Origin: Clostridiales bacterium
Lineage (GTDB): Bacteria; Bacillota; Clostridia; Lachnospirales; WRAX01
Length of the DNA stretch: 11,383 nt
Reading direction: 5' to 3'
Assembly (NCBI GenBank): GCA_031271375.1
Contig: JAISVU010000043.1
Location: 1 to 11,383 of the forward strand
How positions within the stretch are numbered: the stretch's first letter is position 1; every line of letters starts with the position of its first letter. Positions 6,470 to 11,383 of this stretch are shown piece after piece. A program made the translations under genes and the position numbers. The notes under the pieces were generated by a model. That model was given only the letters and a program-made list of their open reading frames with translations, was not told the DNA's origin and did no database searches.

Positions 6470-7576
6470 TTAGTTGATTTCGGTAACGACTACGGCTGTA
6501 GTGGGGATATCCATTACGGCTACCGCGTTCCCGTCGGCGTCGAGGTCGCCGAGGATATCGACCTCACCGGCTACGAGCTTCGCGAAGATAGCGTCGTAAT
6601 CCTCCTGCGTGAAGTTCTCGAACCTCGAAGTTCCCATCGGAAGGCCCACGCCGTCGTTGGCGGCGTCGAACACCAATGTCTGCCCGCCGGGGAATTCGCT
6701 GTTGTAATAGGCCGCGATACAGTCATAAACCGAGGCGCTGAGGCCCTTTACGGCTGAGGTTATAACAGAGTCGGCCTCGCCGGACTGGTCGATATCGACG
6801 CCGATTACATTGGTTCCGGCCTGGTCGGCCGCCGCCATAACGGAGTTGCCTAAGCCGCCGCCGCAGGCGAAGATTGTTTCGATACCGCTATTGTACCAAG
6901 CAGCGGCTTTGGCCTGCGTCTCGGGAGAGGCGATAAAATCGCCGGTGTAGTTGTAGTTTACGGTAACTTCGTCAACGCCTAACTCGACGGCGGCGTAATC
7001 CGCGCCTTGCACGAACCCGTAACCGAAACGGATGACGGCGGGGACGGCCATTCCGCCGATAAACCCGAGCTTGGTAGCGCCTTCCTTAACGGCGGCGTAT
7101 CCGGCGAGGAATCCCGCCTCTTCTTCGGCATAAAGAACGCCGACGGCGTTATCATTGGTTCTGTATTCGCTGTAGTCCGCGCTGTGGGGAACGCCGTCAA
7201 TTAAGACAAAATGCACGTCGGGGTAGCGGTCCTGCGCGATAAAGATCGGAGCCTCAAAAAGGAAGCCCGGCGTCACGATGAGCTTCGCGCCGCCTTCCAC
7301 GGCTAAATCAATAGACGTAAGATAAGCGTCGTCGCTCTGTTCGGCGGGTTTGTAATACTGGTGGGAAATGCCGTTTTCCTCAGCATATGCCACAAGCCCT
7401 TCCCATGCGCCTTGGTTAAATGATTTGTCGTCAATGGTTCCGACATCCGTAATAAGCGCCAGTTCATACGTACCGGTATCGGCGTTTGCGCCGCCCGCGG
7501 CGTTGGGGTCTGTCGTACAGGCCGCTAATGAAGCGGTCAAAACTACCGCAAGCAGCAACGCAACGATTTTCTTCAT
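6470..7576 (-). CDS. bmpA: BmpA-family nucleoside-binding lipoprotein
   Basis: 368 residues from the ATG at 7574-7576. This start is preferred over the GTG one codon upstream because AGGAGG (7584-7589) lies 7 bases from the ATG but only 4 from the GTG. The N-terminus MKKIVALLLAVVLTASLAAC is a lipoprotein signal with lipobox LAAC; Cys20 is the predicted lipid anchor on the outer face of the membrane. A Thr/Asp/Gly/Ala-rich linker follows. The family motif TDVGTIDDKSFNQ is at about 43-55, and the FACGGGLGNSV and NVIGVDIDQ blocks are typical of the Bmp domain (PnrA/BmpA). These proteins bind nucleosides and pass them to the ABC permeases. It sits between cdd and the other three subunits, separated from nupO by a hairpin. 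Binding of another ligand such as riboflavin, known in some Bmp relatives, is possible but less likely here. Confidence 0.94.
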   Translation of the reverse strand: MKKIVALLLAVVLTASLAACTTDPNAAGGANADTGTYELALITDVGTIDDKSFNQGAWEGLVAYAEENGISHQYYKPAEQSDDAYLTSIDLAVEGGAKLIVTPGFLFEAPIFIAQDRYPDVHFVLIDGVPHSADYSEYRTNDNAVGVLYAEEEAGFLAGYAAVKEGATKLGFIGGMAVPAVIRFGYGFVQGADYAAVELGVDEVTVNYNYTGDFIASPETQAKAAAWYNSGIETIFACGGGLGNSVMAAADQAGTNVIGVDIDQSGEADSVITSAVKGLSASVYDCIAAYYNSEFPGGQTLVFDAANDGVGLPMGTSRFENFTQEDYDAIFAKLVAGEVDILGDLDADGNAVAVMDIPTTAVVVTEIN

Positions 7577-7645
7577 CACTTTTCCTCCTGTGTGATTAGT
7601 TTCTATGATTAAGAGCCCGCAATCCGTGGGGCGGCCAATGGCCGT

Positions 7646-8074
7646 TTATAACAGATTAGCCGGTCCAAAACCCAATGGTAGTAATTCCCTAAGCAGGAGA
7701 GCATTATACTCCGCCTTTGAAGCCGCGACGATAACCCAAAAATCATCGGGATTGGTAAACTCCATCATAACCTGCCGGCATACCCCGCAGGGATAAGCCA
7801 AGCCGGGCGGTTTACCGTCCTGCCAACCCGCTATGGCTATGGCGGCGAACCTTCTTTCGCCTTCCGACACGGCCTTGAAGAAAGCTGTCCGCTCCGCGCA
7901 GTTTGTTGGGGTATACGCGGCGTTTTCTATATTGCAGCCCTTATATATCTTTAAATCATTTGTCAGCAGCGCCGCGCCTACTTTGAAGCCCGAATACGGC
8001 GTATAAGCCATATCTCTTGCCTGGATCGCGGCGTTTATCAGCGTTTCCTGGGTTTCCGGCGTTATCCCGGGCAT
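7646..8074 (-). CDS. cdd: Cytidine deaminase
   Basis: 142 residues, near the ~130-140 of tetrameric Firmicute cytidine deaminases. It converts cytidine and deoxycytidine to uridine and deoxyuridine with release of ammonia. Motifs seen: YSGFKVGAALL (27-37); GCNIENAAYTPTNCAERTA (46-64), with zinc ligand Cys59 and proton-shuttle Glu61; and PCGVCRQ (95-101), with zinc ligands Cys96 and Cys99. The three-cysteine zinc site marks the homotetrameric class. The ATG is two bases after the deoC stop, and its GAGAGG ribosome site lies in the last deoC codons, so the two genes are tightly coupled. It feeds uridine to Udp at the far end of the cluster. Confidence 0.95.
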   Translation of the reverse strand: MPGITPETQETLINAAIQARDMAYTPYSGFKVGAALLTNDLKIYKGCNIENAAYTPTNCAERTAFFKAVSEGERRFAAIAIAGWQDGKPPGLAYPCGVCRQVMMEFTNPDDFWVIVAASKAEYNALLLRELLPLGFGPANLL

Positions 8075-8076
8075 AT

Positions 8077-8727
8077 TTAATCCCTCTCCGCCAGCACATT
8101 AACAGCGGAGCTTGTGCCCAGCCTGTCGCACCCGGCTTCGAGATAAGCCTCCATATCCGCTTTAGCGCGGATGCCGCCGCTGGCTTTGATCTTCACATTG
8201 CTTCCGATATGCCGTTTAAACAGCTCCACATCGGCGAGGGAAGCCCCGGAAGTTCCGAAGCCTGTGGAGGTCTTAATGTAGTCGGCCCCGGCGTCGGTAA
8301 CGGCCTTGCAAAGGGCGGTCTTCTCAGCCTCGTCTAAATAACAGGTCTCAATGATTACCTTTAATATTTTATCACCGGCTGCACGCTTCAACACGGTAAT
8401 TTCATCAGTTATTTTTTGGAATTCCCCATCTTTAACCCAGCCCAGGTTTACTACCATGTCCACTTCGTCGGCCCCGTCTTCCAGCGCGGCGCGAACCTCG
8501 GCTTCTTTAACGGCGGTGACGCTGTAGCCCAGCGGGAAGCCTATGACCGTACACACGCAAAGAGACGGAAAAGCCTCCCTGACCCGCTTCACATAGGAAG
8601 GCGGGATACAGACGGAGGCCGTCTTATACTCAATAGCCTGGGCGCAGAGATCGCCGATCTCGCTCCAAGCTGCGCAGGCCTTGAGTAATGTGTGGTCCAC
8701 ATGAGAAAGGATTTCAGAGTTCTTCAT
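8077..8727 (-). CDS. deoC: Deoxyribose-phosphate aldolase
   Basis: 216 residues, the usual size of the short bacterial DeoC. It cleaves 2-deoxyribose-5-phosphate to acetaldehyde and glyceraldehyde-3-phosphate by a class I (Schiff base) mechanism. Visible active-site blocks: HVDHTLLK (9-16), DEVDMVVN with Asp90, YIKTSTGF with Schiff-base Lys152, and VKIKASGGI with the proton-relay Lys181. The triosephosphate-isomerase-barrel pattern is complete. It is the first gene of the operon, about 50 bases after the predicted transcription start. The Shine-Dalgarno is poor: the only GGAG is about 13 bases from the ATG, and the normal position holds CACGAAAAA. The last codons provide the ribosome site for cdd. 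Confidence 0.95.
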   Translation of the reverse strand: MKNSEILSHVDHTLLKACAAWSEIGDLCAQAIEYKTASVCIPPSYVKRVREAFPSLCVCTVIGFPLGYSVTAVKEAEVRAALEDGADEVDMVVNLGWVKDGEFQKITDEITVLKRAAGDKILKVIIETCYLDEAEKTALCKAVTDAGADYIKTSTGFGTSGASLADVELFKRHIGSNVKIKASGGIRAKADMEAYLEAGCDRLGTSSAVNVLAERD

Positions 8728-8759
8728 ACTTTTTCGTGTTCTCCACTATGTACTTTATA

Positions 8760-8781
8760 TTTTGCAATCCTTTTTACAAAA
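8760..8781. promoter_or_regulatory. Imperfect inverted repeat at the deoC transcription start, candidate operator
   Basis: TTTTGCA (8760-8766) and TACAAAA (8775-8781) pair at 6 of 7 positions with an 8-base spacer. The site lies directly downstream of the -10 box and covers the predicted start of transcription, a typical place for a repressor. A deoxynucleoside-responsive repressor would make sense for this operon, but no regulator gene is visible and the sequence is AT-rich, so chance is possible. Confidence 0.35.
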
Positions 8782-8783
8782 CA

Positions 8784-8812
8784 ATAATATCACGTTTACT
8801 CTGCCTTGTCAA
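8784..8812 (-). promoter_or_regulatory. Strong sigma-A promoter of the nucleoside operon
   Basis: On the minus strand a consensus -35 box TTGACA (8807-8812) is followed after 17 bases by TATTAT (8784-8789). Transcription should start near 8777, about 50 bases upstream of the deoC ATG. It lies in the only sizeable gap to the right of the operon (8728-8829), just after the esterase stop, and so separates the esterase/GFA unit from deoC. Confidence 0.85.
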
Positions 8813-8829
8813 TTAACTTATTAGCCAAT

Positions 8830-10341
8830 TTAAGCCAGCAGTTTTAAAGCCTCGGCAGCTAGCCTCCGTCCCACATCCCTTTTATTCAGCGGGTGCAGGT
8901 CGTTATCCTCGCCGATGTCGGTCGTTACTATCATCGCGGTGTTCGGGTAATCCAGGATCGTCGCCTGGTGCTTGCGTATCAAGGCCCAATTGTCATTCAA
9001 CGCGCCCGCGTCAAAGTTGGGCAGCTGCACCAGAAGGAAGGGGAGGTTTTCCCCGCATTGCCGCCGGATATCCTTTAAAAAGTGCGAAAGGAGCCAAGCG
9101 TAATCACGGGGGGACTGGTCGTTGCTCTCGCCCTGGTACCATAGAAAGGCCGATATGGAGAAGGGAAGGACCGGCGCGAGCATACCGTTATAAAGCCCGC
9201 AGGGGTAATTGAATATGTTTACCGACGGGGCCAATTCGTTTGTCTTATACGCGGGCATGTAAGCCCACTCGTTATCCATGGATATATTACCCTCCGCCGT
9301 TTCCAGCATATAATCCTTGCCGGAGCAGAATCCGCCGCCGTCTCCCTCGCATACTACGCGGACGGCTATACTGTTTTCACCCTCCCGTAAAAGGCCCTCC
9401 CTCACCGGATATACGCGCGGAGGATACTTATACTCGGTGCGGCCTATAAGCTCTCCGTTGAGATAGGCCGTATCGCTATCCGTTATGCGCCCAAGCCAGA
9501 GCCTTGCTGGTTTCCCCGCCAGTTCGCCGGGCAGCGTAAGCGTTTTTCTAAACCACACGGCCCCGTGATACGGGCCGATGTCCTCAGCCCAGTCCCGCGT
9601 AAGCGGGCGGCGGGGCCAGCTTTTGTGATTATAGTTATCGGAAGAATAGCCTTCGCGCAGGCCCTTATCATTATCCTGCACATCATCCTGCCATTTCTGC
9701 GTCCGTTTTAAATCATAATCCAAAATGGCATCGACGAAGCCAGGACGCTTCGCTATCCGCAGCAGCTCCGCCGCGTAACCCGCGAAGCGCACGGATTCCT
9801 CGCTCATCCATGTCTCTATCCTTGAGCCGCCCACCGCGCATTCGATTATCCCTATAGGGGCATCCAGCCCGCACTCCATAGCCTCCGCGAAATACCAGGG
9901 CACGGCGTAAAAGGCGTCGATGGTTTCGCCGTTCGCGGGTTTCCAGGCCCCGGCGCAATCCTCCCTCGGATAGTCATAATAATATGCCCTTTCCACCTGG
10001 AAGGCGCGGATGCGGGGATTGTTGACGTCTTTGAAATCGTCGTTATATTTAAGGCGAACCCTGCTCACCGGGATTTCCATGTTTGACTGCCCTGAGAGCG
10101 TGAAGACATAACCCACATAGACGTCCTTCAACAGGATATCCCCTATCCGCATCTCATAAGGCCCGCCCATTATATCGGATTCGATAACGGCTTCCCAGCG
10201 GCCCTCATGAACCGGGGCTATGTATTCTTTCCCGTTAAACGTGACGGTCACGCTGCCGCTGCCCGAGCAAGCGCCCCATATCCGGGCTTTTTTCCCGATG
10301 ACCATGCCAGAACTGATTATTGAGGGGAGGGTTATGGTCAT
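8830..10341 (-). CDS. SASA-type (sialate O-acetylesterase-like) SGNH carbohydrate esterase
   Basis: 503 residues. The family removes O-acetyl groups from sugars; members act on sialic acid or on plant oligosaccharides such as acetylated xylan. SGNH landmarks: LSGQSNM with nucleophile Ser86, a Gly-containing VGGSRIETW block (170-178), WYQGESN (401-407), and DLHP with His483 near the C-terminus. Between the second and third blocks, from about 259 to 327, an AVWFRKTL...LWLGRITDSDTAYLNGELIG stretch resembles the jelly-roll sugar-binding domain of GH2-type enzymes, an insertion known in this family. The first ~80 residues form a beta-rich lead domain. No signal peptide is visible, so it is probably cytoplasmic. 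Its start overlaps the GFA gene stop (ATGA, 10338-10341), with AGGAG about 10 bases away. Given the nearby GH10 xylanase, deacetylation of xylo-oligosaccharides is a plausible role; the substrate is not shown by the sequence. Confidence 0.88.
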   Translation of the reverse strand: MTITLPSIISSGMVIGKKARIWGACSGSGSVTVTFNGKEYIAPVHEGRWEAVIESDIMGGPYEMRIGDILLKDVYVGYVFTLSGQSNMEIPVSRVRLKYNDDFKDVNNPRIRAFQVERAYYYDYPREDCAGAWKPANGETIDAFYAVPWYFAEAMECGLDAPIGIIECAVGGSRIETWMSEESVRFAGYAAELLRIAKRPGFVDAILDYDLKRTQKWQDDVQDNDKGLREGYSSDNYNHKSWPRRPLTRDWAEDIGPYHGAVWFRKTLTLPGELAGKPARLWLGRITDSDTAYLNGELIGRTEYKYPPRVYPVREGLLREGENSIAVRVVCEGDGGGFCSGKDYMLETAEGNISMDNEWAYMPAYKTNELAPSVNIFNYPCGLYNGMLAPVLPFSISAFLWYQGESNDQSPRDYAWLLSHFLKDIRRQCGENLPFLLVQLPNFDAGALNDNWALIRKHQATILDYPNTAMIVTTDIGEDNDLHPLNKRDVGRRLAAEALKLLA

Positions 10342-10745
10342 ATCTCTTTAAAGCTCCTGTCCAGTTTCTTTCGTTCGCCGGAAAAGGTATAATAATCCGG
10401 CTTCATGTCGTAAAACAGCTCCAACCCAAACTCGGCGTTCTTTATAACGTCGTCAAACAACTCAGCGTTCATGCAATAATGGTTTTGGGCGGGGTCGTGC
10501 CAGAATAACGTGCTGCCGCAGACGGAGCAGAAACCGCGTTCCACTTCCTCGTCATGATAAATTGTGATTTTATCCGTTCCGGCCGTGAACTCAACGTTTT
10601 CCTTAGGGCCGGGGTCAACGGACAAGACGGGCCCAGCGTTCATCCTGCGGCAGTTGTCGCAGTGGCAGGTGTAAACAAAGTTTCCGTACTCCTTAATCAG
10701 TATCTCCACCGCGCCGCAAACGCAGTGTCCTTTGACATTGTTCAT
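10338..10745 (-). CDS. GFA/CENP-V family zinc-binding protein
   Basis: 135 residues, typical for a single GFA domain. The fold binds zinc through spaced cysteines, seen here as HCVCGAV (Cys8, Cys10), CHCDNCRR (Cys27, Cys29, Cys32) and FCSVCGST (Cys73, Cys76). The family is named for a glutathione-dependent formaldehyde-activating enzyme, but most bacterial members have no known reaction and Firmicutes often lack glutathione, so the name should not be taken as function. The ATG has a good ribosome site (GGAGG, 6 bases away). The stop overlaps the esterase start, so the two are translationally coupled. Confidence 0.9.
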   Translation of the reverse strand: MNNVKGHCVCGAVEILIKEYGNFVYTCHCDNCRRMNAGPVLSVDPGPKENVEFTAGTDKITIYHDEEVERGFCSVCGSTLFWHDPAQNHYCMNAELFDDVIKNAEFGLELFYDMKPDYYTFSGERKKLDRSFKEI

Positions 10746-10772
10746 AATCTGCCTCCAATCATTATCCCTATC

Positions 10773-11177
10773 TTATTTTCTACCTACTCCGCCGCCGCGG
10801 GAGAACCCGCCTCCTCCTCCGCGCGAACCGCCGCCGAACCCTCCGCCGCGTGAGCCGCCGCCGAAGCCGCCGAATCCACCGAACCCGCCGGGCCTTGAAC
10901 CACCGGAAGACCGGCCTATGCCGCCGCCTCGGGAGAATCCGCCGCCGCCCGACGGGGGGCGATTACCGATACTGCCGTGATGGCCGCCCATCGGCGGGGG
11001 AGGAGCGCCGTGATGACCGCCATGATGATGACGGTGATGAGGCGGGCCGAACATGCGGCCCAGGCCGTAACCCCAGAAGAATCCGCCGCCGCGCGGGCGC
11101 GGGCCGGGGCCGTAATAACGCCTGCGCCTGGAGCCGCCGAAGATTATGGCGAGGAAGATTATAACGACGACCGCCAC
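10773..11177 (-). CDS. Gly/His-rich membrane-tail protein, probably the detached C-terminus of a TPM-type protein
   Basis: From the GTG at 11175-11177 this is 134 residues. It starts inside a hydrophobic segment (AVVVIIFLAIIFGG), then an Arg cluster (SRRRRYYGP), a His-rich stretch (PPHHRHHHGGHHG) and a long Gly/Ser/Phe/Arg tail with repeated GGGSRGGGFGG units. This make-up is typical of the tail that follows the membrane helix in Firmicute TPM-domain (YgcG-like) proteins. No ribosome site precedes the GTG. The same frame stays open upstream to 11225, adding IPGIFGGFWSIARFLV, which completes a full-length membrane helix. Upstream of that is an in-frame TGA and then the fragment at 11226-11383. 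The true start is therefore doubtful; it may be part of one interrupted gene. Translation in other frames gives Pro/Arg-rich shadows. Confidence 0.55.
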   Translation of the reverse strand: MAVVVIIFLAIIFGGSRRRRYYGPGPRPRGGGFFWGYGLGRMFGPPHHRHHHGGHHGAPPPPMGGHHGSIGNRPPSGGGGFSRGGGIGRSSGGSRPGGFGGFGGFGGGSRGGGFGGGSRGGGGGFSRGGGVGRK

Positions 11178-11225
11178 GACAAGGAATCTCGCGATGCTCC
11201 AGAACCCGCCGAAGATTCCGGGTAT

Positions 11226-11383
11226 TCATGAGCCGACGGCCCGGGAGTTGTATACGCGCCTGTCCAACTTATCGGCATTGGGAGCGTTTGAGCCGCCAGT
11301 TGAGCTGACGGAAGCAGTTGATGTATCGGCGTATAGGGTTTCTATCCGCCCGACGAATTCGTCAAAAACGGCGCGGACGCCCG
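11226..11383 (-). CDS. C-terminal fragment of a protein resembling a TPM domain end
   Basis: 51 residues run in from the right edge and end at the TGA at 11226-11228. The start GVRAVFDEFVGRIETLYADT looks like the last helix of a TPM (YgcG-type) domain; a Ser/Thr/Gly/Asn-rich linker and KLDRRVYNSRAVGS follow. The next codons downstream are in the same frame and encode a membrane helix and Gly-rich tail, the normal continuation of this protein type. So the TGA may be a nonsense mutation, a sequence error, or a real end followed by a separate gene. The domain call rests on remembered resemblance over a short stretch and is tentative. Confidence 0.45.
   Translation of the reverse strand, partial: GVRAVFDEFVGRIETLYADTSTASVSSTGGSNAPNADKLDRRVYNSRAVGS

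Noticed and set aside
7632..7644. Small CGGCC-AAT-GGCCG hairpin just after the cdd stop as a terminator
   Set aside because: The stem is only 5 bp with no T tract, and bmpA directly follows in the same direction; probably not a terminator.
10795..10960. Repetitive G/C-rich stretch as a CRISPR or tandem-repeat element
   Set aside because: The periodicity comes from Gly/Ser/Arg/Phe codons of the protein tail; units are irregular and lack spacers.
10732..10980. Plus-strand Pro-rich open frame with PPPRE-type repeats
   Set aside because: The repeats are the antisense reading of the Gly-rich tail on the minus strand; its Gly codons read as Pro on the other strand.
11226..11228. TGA read as selenocysteine or as Trp through a changed genetic code
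   Set aside because: Several genes here (udp, nupO, nupP, nupQ, GFA) end sensibly at TGA, and no SECIS-type evidence or family precedent was seen; mutation or sequence error is simpler.
10963..11229. Minus-strand frame starting with ATG in an ATGA overlap (MNTRNLRR...)
   Set aside because: The ATGA overlap looks like coupling, but the product is a low-complexity Arg/Ser/Pro string from the wrong frame of the Gly-rich gene, while the other frame gives a proper membrane helix.

Overview
The window looks like chromosomal DNA of a low-to-moderate GC Gram-positive bacterium, most likely a Clostridia-type Firmicute. The reasons are strong Shine-Dalgarno sites, a lipoprotein-anchored Bmp/Nup nucleoside ABC transporter, a clostridial-style uridine phosphorylase, and a Gly-rich membrane protein of a type common in that group. 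Genus cannot be told from the sequence. Every supported gene lies on the minus strand, so transcription runs from high to low coordinates. No rRNA, tRNA, CRISPR or insertion sequence was seen.

Layout in order of transcription. Positions 11383-10773 hold the end of a protein resembling a TPM-domain C-terminus, then a single in-frame TGA, then a membrane-segment and Gly/His-rich tail; these look like two pieces of one interrupted gene. Positions 10745-8830 hold a GFA-family zinc protein whose stop overlaps the start of a SASA/sialate-O-acetylesterase-like SGNH esterase. A near-consensus promoter at 8784-8812 then opens the main operon: deoC (deoxyribose-phosphate aldolase), cdd (cytidine deaminase), bmpA (nucleoside-binding lipoprotein), a strong 13-bp hairpin, then nupO (ATPase), nupP and nupQ (permeases), and a cytoplasmic GH10 xylanase. 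The last four genes are joined by ATGA overlaps. After a 158-base gap with short repeats come a RidA-family gene and uridine phosphorylase (udp). A separate promoter, overlain by a perfect 11-bp inverted repeat, drives the start of an acyl-CoA (methylmalonyl-CoA type) mutase large subunit that runs off the left edge.

How the genes fit together: BmpA and NupOPQ bring in nucleosides. Cdd turns (deoxy)cytidine into (deoxy)uridine. Udp releases uracil and (deoxy)ribose-1-phosphate. DeoC cleaves deoxyribose-5-phosphate to acetaldehyde and glyceraldehyde-3-phosphate. The phosphopentomutase needed between Udp and DeoC is not in the window. The odd members are a GH10 xylanase translationally coupled to the nucleoside permeases and a carbohydrate esterase just upstream, so hemicellulose functions bracket a pyrimidine-nucleoside operon. 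I see no clear evidence of a wholly new system. The most unusual points are the xylanase coupling and the in-frame TGA at the right edge.
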